Part shown: in pieces, positions 33,325 to 41,244 of the stretch
Layout: each line of letters starts with the position of its first letter
Position numbering within the stretch: position 1 is the first letter of the stretch
Assembly (NCBI RefSeq): GCF_004770995.1
Contig: NZ_RQHW01000010.1
Coordinates: 67,008 to 131,007 of the forward strand
Length of the DNA: 64,000 nt
Origin: Leptospira idonii
GTDB lineage: Bacteria; Spirochaetota; Leptospiria; Leptospirales; Leptospiraceae
Reading direction: 5' to 3'
The notes under the pieces: generated by a model
The model's database searches: none
What the model was told of the DNA's origin: nothing
Seen by the model: only the letters and a program-made list of their open reading frames with translations
Made by a program: the position numbers and the translations under genes

Positions 33325-35216
33325 TGATAGATTCTCTCTATTTCTTTTGTAAATGTTTCAGATATGATGTTTCTTTTCATTTTCAGTGTGCGGGTCATTT
33401 CCTTATCAGGATCGAAAGGTCTGGGAACAATGTAGAAATTGTTATTGGGAACGGTCTCAAACCCTTTAAATCCGTTTTCTCTGGAAATAATTCGTGAGAT
33501 CTCCGAGCGGAAAAGTTCTCTCAGCTTAGGATTTTCATTCCAAGAAGAATACGTTTGTCCGATATCGGCAATTTTTTTCTCCACTGCTTCGAAATTAGGA
33601 ACGATGAGGGCGCCCAATGTTTTTCTATCATGACCGATCACCATCACCTGATCTATATAAGGCGACGTAAGCAATTTGTCCTCGATCGGAACAGGTTCGA
33701 CGTTTTCGCCTCCGATGAGTGCGATCGTATCTTTCGATCTTCCCGAAAATACAAGTTCGTTTCTGTATGTGATCTGCATCAGATCTCCCGTATCGAAAAA
33801 ACCTTCTTTATCGAAGACGACCGAATTCAATTCGGGCCGTTTATAATAACCTTTTAAGATCTGATCCGATTTGATCCAAAGAGTTCCTTTGGCACCCTGT
33901 TCTTTCACTTCCTTTCCCGAATCGTCTTTTAGTTTGATTTGGTATCCGTCGATGGGAATTCCCACAGTACCTTTCGTAGGTTTGGTGTTGGAACGAATGG
34001 ATACGACTGCGGAAGTTTCCGTCATTCCATACCCCTCCAATACCTTCAAACCGATAGAAGATAAAAAACCATCCACTACGCTGGGGAGTGCGGAACCTGC
34101 GGAGATACAGATTCGGATCCTGCCACCCAATGCTTTATGAATTGCGGAAAAAATTCGATTCGCCGCCAGCTTCAAAGGAGAAAGAAGAACCAAAATCAAG
34201 AATGAATACAATCGTTCCAGAAAATCCAGGAAAAAGTTTTTTCGGTGAATGGAGAACTTAAACCCCATAACAACGGATTTATGACCGGCCCAGACTTCTC
34301 CCACCTTCAGGAAAAAATGAAATAATTTCTCCTTAAAACCTCCCTCTTTGGCGACCTTCACCATAATTCCATTATATACTGATTCCCAAATACGAGGAAC
34401 CGAAGGAAAAATAGTAGGTTTGAAATCTCTTAAGTCGTCTTTTAGATTCGTCATATTCGAAACTAGAAAATCGACTCCCAAGGCTAGGGTAGCATATTCG
34501 ATGGCTCTTTCAAACGCATGCCAAGGAGGAAGAAGGCTCACTGCGGTGTCGTTCGAATTCATATCCAACCTAACGATCGTATTTTGAATTGCAGTGATCC
34601 ATCCTTTCTGACTGAGCATCACCCCTTTCGGGTTTCCTGTGGTTCCGGAAGTATAAATCAATGTGGCCAAAGCATCAGGGTCCAATTGAGCCGCACGATC
34701 CTTCCAGAGAGAAGGTTCTTTTGTTAATTTCGATTTTCCCAGTTCGGCAAGCTGCGAGACAGTTCCCTCACCTGACAATAGTTTCCCGATATCGGACTCT
34801 AAGACAAAAATTTTCTCCAAAGAAGGGATTTGAGATCGAATCTTAAGAACTCTATCTCTGTCTTTTTCCTTTTGCACGACTAAAAAGCGAGCTTCCGAAT
34901 GGTTGAGAATATAGAGAATCTCCTCCTCTACAATATCCGTCCCTCGGGGAACTACCACTCCTCCGGCAGTCAAAATGGAAAGATCCGTTCTAAGCCAATT
35001 TACTGTGGAGTCGCAAAAAAAACCGACTCGATCTCCTATCTGCAAACCTTCCGCAATCCAGCCGGATGTCAGATGCTGGACAAATAAACGAATTTCGGAA
35101 AAACTATTCCCTGGGAATTGCCCATCCTGGTTTCTCTTTCTGAATGTAATTTTGTCAGGAAATTCGTTGGAAACGGAATCTAATAGATCATAGAGGAGAG
35201 AAACCTTGTTTTTCAT
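33321..35216 (-). CDS. Long-chain acyl-CoA synthetase
   Basis: About 631 residues. The AMP-binding P-loop is YTSGTTGNPKGVMLSQ; GYGMTETSAVVS and FDTGDLMQI complete the family set, and the C-terminal Lys-rich (TRTLKMKR) domain is present. A hydrophobic insertion (FLDFLERLYSFLILVLL, about 330-346) is typical of membrane-associated long-chain synthetases. It activates fatty acids to acyl-CoA. A longer frame opens at 35267; the ATG at 35216 gives MKNKVSLLYD and has ACAGG upstream, so I prefer it. First gene of the operon with acyl-CoA dehydrogenase, kinase and MaoC. Confidence 0.92.
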   Translation of the reverse strand: MKNKVSLLYDLLDSVSNEFPDKITFRKRNQDGQFPGNSFSEIRLFVQHLTSGWIAEGLQIGDRVGFFCDSTVNWLRTDLSILTAGGVVVPRGTDIVEEEILYILNHSEARFLVVQKEKDRDRVLKIRSQIPSLEKIFVLESDIGKLLSGEGTVSQLAELGKSKLTKEPSLWKDRAAQLDPDALATLIYTSGTTGNPKGVMLSQKGWITAIQNTIVRLDMNSNDTAVSLLPPWHAFERAIEYATLALGVDFLVSNMTNLKDDLRDFKPTIFPSVPRIWESVYNGIMVKVAKEGGFKEKLFHFFLKVGEVWAGHKSVVMGFKFSIHRKNFFLDFLERLYSFLILVLLSPLKLAANRIFSAIHKALGGRIRICISAGSALPSVVDGFLSSIGLKVLEGYGMTETSAVVSIRSNTKPTKGTVGIPIDGYQIKLKDDSGKEVKEQGAKGTLWIKSDQILKGYYKRPELNSVVFDKEGFFDTGDLMQITYRNELVFSGRSKDTIALIGGENVEPVPIEDKLLTSPYIDQVMVIGHDRKTLGALIVPNFEAVEKKIADIGQTYSSWNENPKLRELFRSEISRIISRENGFKGFETVPNNNFYIVPRPFDPDKEMTRTLKMKRNIISETFTKEIERIYQ

Positions 35217-35331
35217 AGTCAGTTGCCTGTATCCGAGTAGTAAATGTTCTACAGGATTAAAAACCACTGTTCGTTTTTTGCAAGTTTTTTCTTACTCTTG
35301 CCAAACATTTCGCCACAACTAGGACAAGACT

Positions 35332-35970
35332 ATGTTCTTTTGGATACAAAACGGAATTTCCACCCAACGCCTCCCGGAACCCAGGCCTGTACAAGTTCCC
35401 AGAATTGAAAATTCGTCCTCCGTACAAATCGCACCCCGATTCAAGGAAGGAGAAGAGCAGATCCCAACTGAGGGGAACAGGGCAGATTCCCGACCGGGGA
35501 CTTTGTTCGGTTCCCAATCTCCCGCAAAAGCATACCAAGATTCCAATTATTCTCCCGAACCCTCTCCTATTTTATTTGCAGGTCAGGTGATGAGTTCTCC
35601 TGTTCAAAGTTTGTCGGAAACCTGCAATTTGAAAGATGCAAGGGACTTCCTTTTGGAAAAAAGATTCAGACATATCCCCATCACCAATCTGGAAAGCCAA
35701 ATTACCGGGATCATTTCGGACAGAGACATTTGGAGGTATCTGTCCGAATCGGAAAACGGACTTTCTGTTCCCATCAGTTCGCTCATGGTCAAAAAGATTC
35801 TGACAGGAACGCAAAATACGGAGATCCGTACAGTCGCCAAAGTGATGTTAGAAGAAAAAATAGGATCTCTTCCCATTTTAGGAGAAAATAGAATTTTAAT
35901 CGGAATTCTAACCAGAAGCGATCTCATTCGTGCCATGGTAAGATTTCCTGGTTTTACTCTTCTTGCCTAA
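35332..35970 (+). CDS. Tandem CBS-domain protein
   Basis: 212 residues. Residues 1-80 are Pro/Ser/Gln-rich and unstructured; two CBS domains follow (about 84-140 and 148-207: VMSSPVQSLSE, RHIPITN, GIISDRDIWR; LMVKKILTG, IGSLPILGENRILIGILTRSDL). CBS pairs bind adenine nucleotides and regulate attached or partner enzymes. Divergent from the synthetase operon. The AGGA site lies 8 bases before ATG. Confidence 0.85.
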   Translation: MFFWIQNGISTQRLPEPRPVQVPRIENSSSVQIAPRFKEGEEQIPTEGNRADSRPGTLFGSQSPAKAYQDSNYSPEPSPILFAGQVMSSPVQSLSETCNLKDARDFLLEKRFRHIPITNLESQITGIISDRDIWRYLSESENGLSVPISSLMVKKILTGTQNTEIRTVAKVMLEEKIGSLPILGENRILIGILTRSDLIRAMVRFPGFTLLA

Positions 35971-35991
35971 TTGAAATGATGTTCAATCAGA

Positions 35992-37464
35992 ATGAATTAT
36001 TTCTATGATTTCTCTGTCATCGCCGTCTATTTTATAGCGGTCTTCTATTTCGGATTTTATTTCTCCAAAAAACAATCGAACGAAGAAGATTTTTACCTGG
36101 CCAAAAGAGAAATTCATTGGGTTTGGCTTTTGTTGTCTTTAGTGGCAACGGAAACCTCCAGCCTCACCTTTTTATCCATCCCTTCTCTTTCCTTCAAAGG
36201 CAATTACGGTTTTTTACAATTGGCATTCGGCTATATTTTGGGAAGAACCGTAGTGGCATTCCTGCTTTTGCCTCATTATTATGCGGGGAAAACCATTTCC
36301 ATTTACGAATACTTAGGAGAAAAATTCGGGACTTCTTCTCAAAAATCGATGTCTGTCGTTTTCACCATATCTCGTATATTAGGTGATGGAATTCGGTTGT
36401 ACGTCACTTCCTTGCCGATCGCTTTTTTACTCACAAAAATGGGATTAGGCGGAGTAGGAGAAATGGAGCTGGGAATCTTAGCGCTTTTTTTACTTTCGCT
36501 AGCAACGATCATTTATTCAGTGTATGGCGGATTTCGTGCCATCGTTTATACGGATTCTCTGCAGCTTATCATCTACATTCTAGGAGGATTCTTTGCATTC
36601 TATCTTTTAAGCTCTCTTTTAGGAGATAAAGGAATCGAATTTTCCCAATTTGTTTCGGAGGCTTCGGCAGCGGGGAAATTAAAAATCTTTCAGTGGGAAT
36701 GGATGAATACGGGAGATAACTCTTATTATTTCATCTTTGCTTTGCTTGGAGGAGCTTTTCTTTCCATAGGTTCTCATGGAACGGATTTGATGCTCGTGCA
36801 AAGAGTCATCGCTTCTCAAAATCTAAAACAAGGACAGAAGATACTCATATCGAGCGGAATCTTCGTCACCTTACAATTTTTGTTGTTTCTGGGAATAGGA
36901 ACTCTTCTCTATCGATTTTATCTAGGAACGGAAATTGCCCCGGACAAAGCGTTCAGTCTTTTCATCGTAGATCATATCCCTTCACCGTTTTTGGGACTGC
37001 TTCTTTCTGCCATTCTCGCAAGTGCCATGTCCACTTTATCTTCCACAATCAATTCTCTTTCCTTAACTTGGGCAAGAGATTGGAAGATGGATCGTTATTT
37101 CGGTGCGAAATCTCTTAGTTTTTTCTTCGGGATCGTTTTGTTTTTTTCCTCCCTGTTGCCATTCTTTCTAGGAAAAAATCTGGAAAAAGGGATCTTAGAG
37201 ATAGGACTCACCATCTTCTCTTATACATTAGGCCCGACCATCGCATTGTTTTTAGTCGCTTCCTTAAATCGAAAATCTTATTTTTCAGGGAAAATCATCT
37301 CTGCTGTGTTATTCGGCTCTATGATTCTTTTGGTTTGGATCACAAAACAAATCACTCTCCCTTTCACATTGATCGCTCCTTTGGGAGGGGTTTTATTTTT
37401 AATTTTATTCGTGTTTTCGGAATTGATAGGAAGATACTACCGCAAAACAAAAGATTTACGGTAA
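35992..37464 (+). CDS. Sodium:solute symporter family transporter
   Basis: 490 residues, about 13 transmembrane helices. The early FYLAKREIHWVWLLLSLVATETSS and later GTDLMLVQRVIAS and LASAMSTLSSTINSLS blocks are the SSS family core, including the helix-8 Ser/Thr region that coordinates sodium. Substrate could be an amino acid, sugar, or organic acid; nothing nearby decides. Starts 21 bases after the CBS gene, so co-transcription is likely. Confidence 0.9.
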   Translation: MNYFYDFSVIAVYFIAVFYFGFYFSKKQSNEEDFYLAKREIHWVWLLLSLVATETSSLTFLSIPSLSFKGNYGFLQLAFGYILGRTVVAFLLLPHYYAGKTISIYEYLGEKFGTSSQKSMSVVFTISRILGDGIRLYVTSLPIAFLLTKMGLGGVGEMELGILALFLLSLATIIYSVYGGFRAIVYTDSLQLIIYILGGFFAFYLLSSLLGDKGIEFSQFVSEASAAGKLKIFQWEWMNTGDNSYYFIFALLGGAFLSIGSHGTDLMLVQRVIASQNLKQGQKILISSGIFVTLQFLLFLGIGTLLYRFYLGTEIAPDKAFSLFIVDHIPSPFLGLLLSAILASAMSTLSSTINSLSLTWARDWKMDRYFGAKSLSFFFGIVLFFSSLLPFFLGKNLEKGILEIGLTIFSYTLGPTIALFLVASLNRKSYFSGKIISAVLFGSMILLVWITKQITLPFTLIAPLGGVLFLILFVFSELIGRYYRKTKDLR

Positions 37465-37485
37465 TTTCAGTGTATGCAGTCTCTT

Positions 37486-37899
37486 TTAAGAAGGAGGCTG
37501 CTCCAATTTTTCCACTTTCAAAACTCGATTGCCGATGAGTTCCCCGTCGATCAAAACGGAAAGATTGTACCGCCCAGGTTCCGGGAAAGTTACTCCGTTC
37601 AAGTTTAAAGTCAACTCTACCACATCATCCAAAGTCATGCTGTTGAAATCTCCGTTGATGGGCAGAATCTCCCGGCCTGTTTCCATAATTTCCAAAGAAA
37701 TACTGAAATCGTGTCTTCCTACTAAATTGGTGACTGCAATGTACAATGCCCAAGGAGGAAAGACCACTGGAAAACTAGGAGACATGAAACGATCGAAAGT
37801 TCCTATGATTCCTTTTTTGTTGTTATTTTCAGTAATGACGCGATCTGCAAAAAGGATAGAAAGTAAAACTGGTTCAGCCATTGCCACAAACTTAGGCAA
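37486..37899 (-). CDS. DUF6941-like beta-sandwich protein
   Basis: 137 residues, no membrane helix; the sequence reads as a compact beta-sandwich with LSILFADRVITE and NNKKGIIGTFD near the start and a C-terminal Gly-Arg-Tyr-Asn-Leu-Ser-Val strand. It is compatible with DUF6941, of unknown role. TTG at 37899 has AGGAAA 7 bases before; ATG at 37881 is the alternative. It is divergent from the leucine leader and tail-to-tail with the symporter. Confidence 0.65.
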   Translation of the reverse strand: MPKFVAMAEPVLLSILFADRVITENNNKKGIIGTFDRFMSPSFPVVFPPWALYIAVTNLVGRHDFSISLEIMETGREILPINGDFNSMTLDDVVELTLNLNGVTFPEPGRYNLSVLIDGELIGNRVLKVEKLEQPPS

Positions 37900-37920
37900 T
37901 CGTGGGTTTCCTAGAAACCA

Positions 37921-37945
37921 ATAAAACGAAGAAGTTTCGTTTTAT
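37921..37945. promoter_or_regulatory. 10-bp inverted repeat in the divergent promoter gap
   Basis: ATAAAACGAA (37921-37930) and its complement TTCGTTTTAT (37936-37945), 5-base loop. It lies between the divergent DUF6941-like gene and the leucine leader, where a regulator site is plausible. Confidence 0.3.
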
Positions 37946-37983
37946 CAAAAAAACTTGACGAAACGAAGGATAAAATCCGTCAA

Positions 37984-37989
37984 TATAAT
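37984..37989 (+). promoter_or_regulatory. Likely -10 box of the leucine operon
   Basis: TATAAT at 37984-37989, 6 bases before the ATG of the leader peptide. TTGACG lies at 37955-37960, 23 bases upstream, too far for a standard -35, while CGTCAA at 37979-37983 mirrors it. If TATAAT is used the leader peptide would start at or next to the transcript's 5' end. Confidence 0.4.
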
Positions 37990-37995
37990 TAGAAC

Positions 37996-38049
37996 ATGAA
38001 ATCTTTCGTCTGCATGCAAACTTCTCTCCTCCTCCTCGGACTACTCTAG
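37996..38049 (+). CDS. leuL: Leucine leader peptide
   Basis: 17 residues, MKSFVCMQTSLLLLGLL, then TAG. Six of the last seven codons are for leucine (four CTC in a row, then Gly, CTA, CTC), the hallmark of a leucine attenuator. Ribosome pausing at these codons when charged tRNA-Leu is scarce would control the terminator at 38072-38106. It lacks a Shine-Dalgarno site and may be leaderless. It is shorter than most ORF-calling thresholds. Confidence 0.8.
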   Translation: MKSFVCMQTSLLLLGLL

Positions 38050-38071
38050 TTCGAGGGAGATAGAGCTTTGC

Positions 38072-38106
38072 AAAAGCCCACTCCCCCAAGGGATGTGGGC
38101 TTTTTT
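38072..38106 (+). terminator. Attenuator terminator
   Basis: AAAAGCCCAC (38072-38081), 13-base loop, GTGGGCTTTTTT (38095-38106): strong stem followed by a T-run, 23 bases after the leucine leader stop and 71 before the synthase gene. GGGAG at 38055-38059 can pair with CTCCC at 38081-38085, giving the competing antiterminator, and CGAGGGA can pair with the leucine-codon run. Confidence 0.8.
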
Positions 38107-38177
38107 ATTAGCAGCCTTTTTTCAGCTAATCGAAATCCTCACCTCCCCCAAGGAAACGGGCGCGAAAGGGAGGAAAA

Positions 38178-39386
38178 ATGAATACAACACAAAAAAGAAA
38201 AGTCTATGTGCAAGACGTCACCTTACGGGACGGAAACCAAGCTTTGAAAAAACCATGGACGATCCGAGAAAAGGAAGTCGTCTTCGATTTGTTAGTTGAT
38301 TTAAATGTGGACGGAATCGAAATCGGGTTCCCTTCTTCGAATCAAACAGAGTTTGATGCGACAAAACTTTTAGCGGCAAGAGCCCCTAAGTCGATTTCTA
38401 TCGCCGCACTTACGAGAGCCAATAGAAACGAAATTCAAACCACATGGGAAGCGCTTCAACATGCTGCAAACCCGAGGATGCATATCGTATTTCCTGTAAG
38501 TGCATTTGCCATAGAGAATGTTTTGAAGATATCGTATGAACAAGTATTGGAGAAAATTTACGATTCCGTTTCTTATGCGAGAACCTTAGTAGGAAAAGAC
38601 ATTCAAATTCAATTCTCCGGAGAACATTTCGGAGATGCGATGGAAAATTTGGATTTTGCAACAAAAGCATTTTTGACTTCCATCGAAGCCGGTGCGAATA
38701 TCATCAACCTTCCCAATACAGTGGAAAGATACAGACCGATGCTTTTCGTAGATATGGTAAAACATGTCGTCTCAAGAACACCGGAAGGGATCAGGGTTTC
38801 CGTACACGCTCATAATGATTTGGGAATGGCCACCGCCACGACAGTGGAAAGTTTTTATGCAGGAGCCAGTCAGATCGAAGTCGCCTTAAATGGTTTAGGT
38901 GAGAGAGCGGGAAATACGAATTTATACGAAACTGCCATTGCACTTCATCAATGCGGAGAAGACGTAGGGATTCGTTTTCATAGAATTTATCCCACTGCAA
39001 AAAGAATATCCGAATTAACGAATATTCCTATCGGAGAAAAAACACCAGTGATTGGAGAGGATATTTTTTCCCATAGAAGCGGAATTCACCAAGACGGTGT
39101 TGCTAAAACGGTAGGAAAGAAAAAGGGAGCCTATCGCACATTCACTCCCGAATTCGTCGGGAGAAACGATGAGGAAACTATTTCTTTTACAAACCAATCA
39201 GGAGCCAGAGCGATTCGATTTTTGTTCGAAAAGGAAGGAATTTCCATGAGAGAAGAAGAAATCCAAGAGCTATTTCATAAAGCCAAAGAAGTTTCAAGCA
39301 GGGAAGGAAATAGGGAGATCGGAATCGAAGAATTGTCGTTATGGCGAAAGGAAATACAGCCAACAGCGGATTCAGGAGTTTTGTAG
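38178..39386 (+). CDS. leuA: Short 2-isopropylmalate synthase-type enzyme (no regulatory domain)
   Basis: 402 residues. DRE-TIM metallolyase: QDVTLRDGNQA (catalytic Arg and metal-binding Asp), GIEIGFP, SVHAHNDLGMATATT (HxH metal site) and GLGERAGNTNL, then HRSGIHQDGVAK. It stops before the C-terminal LeuA dimer/allosteric domain of about 130 residues, so no leucine feedback site is expected. Citramalate and homocitrate synthases share these motifs, but the leucine leader upstream favours leucine synthesis (condensing acetyl-CoA with 2-ketoisovalerate). Control would be by attenuation. GGAGG lies 8 bases before the ATG (38168-38172). Confidence 0.8.
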   Translation: MNTTQKRKVYVQDVTLRDGNQALKKPWTIREKEVVFDLLVDLNVDGIEIGFPSSNQTEFDATKLLAARAPKSISIAALTRANRNEIQTTWEALQHAANPRMHIVFPVSAFAIENVLKISYEQVLEKIYDSVSYARTLVGKDIQIQFSGEHFGDAMENLDFATKAFLTSIEAGANIINLPNTVERYRPMLFVDMVKHVVSRTPEGIRVSVHAHNDLGMATATTVESFYAGASQIEVALNGLGERAGNTNLYETAIALHQCGEDVGIRFHRIYPTAKRISELTNIPIGEKTPVIGEDIFSHRSGIHQDGVAKTVGKKKGAYRTFTPEFVGRNDEETISFTNQSGARAIRFLFEKEGISMREEEIQELFHKAKEVSSREGNREIGIEELSLWRKEIQPTADSGVL

Positions 39387-39396
39387 GAACTCCTAC
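39383..39396. repeat. GTAGGA palindrome
   Basis: GTAGGAACTCCTAC, overlapping the stop of the leuA-type gene; the same palindrome as at 20400-20413. No T-run follows, so it is more likely a dispersed repeat than a terminator. Confidence 0.45.
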
Positions 39397-39441
39397 GGAA
39401 ACAAACAGGAACAATAACGAACAAAATTCCTTTTTGAGATA

Positions 39442-39470
39442 TTGACAACCTTATGACATTCTGCCATACT
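39442..39470 (+). promoter_or_regulatory. Sigma-70-type promoter for the amidohydrolase
   Basis: TTGACA (39442-39447), 17-base spacer, CATACT (39465-39470); 25 bases before the ATG at 39496. Confidence 0.5.
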
Positions 39471-39495
39471 TCTTTCTTGTTTTCGGAGAGATGAA

Positions 39496-41244
39496 ATGAC
39501 CACTATCTTGATTCGTAATATTAGAATTTTCGACGGCTCCCAAAGTCCTTCTTTTCAAGGAGATCTGCGAATCCAGGACGGAATCATTTCCGAAATTTCT
39601 TCCGAATCTCTTTTGCCTTTGGAAAATGAGGAAGTGGTGGAAGGTCAAGGGCTTTGGCTCACTCCGGGGTTTATTGATTTCCACACCCATTACGATGCTG
39701 AAATAGAAGTGGCTCCCGATCTTTCCGAATCGGTTCGTCACGGTGTGACTACAATTTCTTTAGGAAGTTGTTCCTTAAGTTTATCGTTAGGTGACCCTGT
39801 CGATTTGGCGGATATGTTCAGCAGAGTAGAAGCGATTCCCAGAAAGAACGTTTTGGAAATTTTAGAAAAACGAAAAAATTGGAACGGCGCCAAAGAATAC
39901 AAACAACACTTAAACGAACTTCCTCTTGGTCCGAATGTGACGTCCTTTGCAGGCCATTCTGCAATCCGAGCCCATGTGATGGGATTGGAACGATCTTTGA
40001 CGAAAGGAGAAACACCCAGCAAGGATGAATTGGAAAAAATGAACTTTTATCTGGAAGATGCACTTAATGAAGGTTTTATGGGTCTTTCCATCAACACACT
40101 CGTTTGGGACAAAATGGACGGAAGCAGATTTCGTTCCCGCCCGCTGCCTTCTACATTCGCTTCTTGGAAAGAATATAGGTATTTAAACAGAACCTTGAGA
40201 AAAAGAGGAAAGATCTTTCAGGGAGTTCCGAATGTATCCACTAAAATCAATCTACTTATGTTTTTATGGGAAGCATTAGGTATTTTTCGCAAGCCTTTAA
40301 AAACGACGATCATCTCATTGATGGACGTTAAGTATGATCCGCGTCTTTATAAATTACTAGGTTGGATCGGCCGACTTACCAATAAAATTCTAGGTTCCGA
40401 TTTCAAATACCAATCTCTTCCTGAACCATTCGATCTCTATGCGGACGGGATGGATGTAGTCGTCTTTGAAGAGTTTGGTGCGGGTGCTGCGGCAAATCAC
40501 ATCGAAGACGAATTAGAAAGAAGGAATTTGATGAAAAGTCCGAAATACAGATCTTGGTTCAAACGCCAATGGACGAATTGGTTTTTACCAAGAGTGTTTC
40601 ATAGAGACTTTAGAGAGACAAAAATAGTCTCTTCACCGGATCCGTCTCTCATCGGAAAATCCATAGACCAAATCGCCAAAGAAAGAAATGTACATTCCGT
40701 AACCGCCTTCTTGGATCTGATTGCCGAGTATGGAAATAAAATCAGATGGTATACCGTGATGGCAAATCACAGGAAAGAACCTTTGCAAAAAATAGTCTCT
40801 CATCCGGATATTCTCATAGGATTTTCGGATGCAGGAGCTCATTTGAGAGGTATGGCTCATTATAATTTCCCTCTTCGTATGTTGAAGTTAGTGTATGATG
40901 CGGAAAAAGAAAAGAAGCCGTTTATGAGTTTGGAACATGCAGTCTACAGGCTCACAGGAGAGATCGCCGATTGGTTCGGAATCGATGCTGGTTACATTCA
41001 AAAAGGAAAAAGAGCGGATCTTGTAGTCATTGATCCCACCCGCTTGAATGAAGAATTGGAGAAAGATATAGAAGCACCCATGCCTTTTATGGAAGGTTTT
41101 CAGAGATGGGTGAGAAGAAACGATCAAACGATAAAGAGAGTCTATATCAACGGAAAACTTGCAGTGAAAGAAGGAATTCCGGTTTCCTCTTTGGGAAAGG
41201 AGACCGGATACGGTAAATTTTTAGAATCAACCTTAGGGAATTGA
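39496..41244 (+). CDS. N-acyl-D-amino-acid deacylase-type amidohydrolase
   Basis: 582 residues. The metal-dependent amidohydrolase signature GFIDFHTHYDAE (about 56-67) is followed by GVTTISLGSCSLS, and the C-terminal half has GFSDAGAHLRGM (catalytic Asp), RLTGEIADWFGI and KRADLVVIDP as in D-aminoacylases. It should release D-amino acids from N-acyl forms, such as those from peptidoglycan or lipids. Soluble, no signal peptide. A well-placed promoter precedes it. Its end overlaps the converging glycosyltransferase by 12 bases. Confidence 0.88.
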   Translation: MTTILIRNIRIFDGSQSPSFQGDLRIQDGIISEISSESLLPLENEEVVEGQGLWLTPGFIDFHTHYDAEIEVAPDLSESVRHGVTTISLGSCSLSLSLGDPVDLADMFSRVEAIPRKNVLEILEKRKNWNGAKEYKQHLNELPLGPNVTSFAGHSAIRAHVMGLERSLTKGETPSKDELEKMNFYLEDALNEGFMGLSINTLVWDKMDGSRFRSRPLPSTFASWKEYRYLNRTLRKRGKIFQGVPNVSTKINLLMFLWEALGIFRKPLKTTIISLMDVKYDPRLYKLLGWIGRLTNKILGSDFKYQSLPEPFDLYADGMDVVVFEEFGAGAAANHIEDELERRNLMKSPKYRSWFKRQWTNWFLPRVFHRDFRETKIVSSPDPSLIGKSIDQIAKERNVHSVTAFLDLIAEYGNKIRWYTVMANHRKEPLQKIVSHPDILIGFSDAGAHLRGMAHYNFPLRMLKLVYDAEKEKKPFMSLEHAVYRLTGEIADWFGIDAGYIQKGKRADLVVIDPTRLNEELEKDIEAPMPFMEGFQRWVRRNDQTIKRVYINGKLAVKEGIPVSSLGKETGYGKFLESTLGN

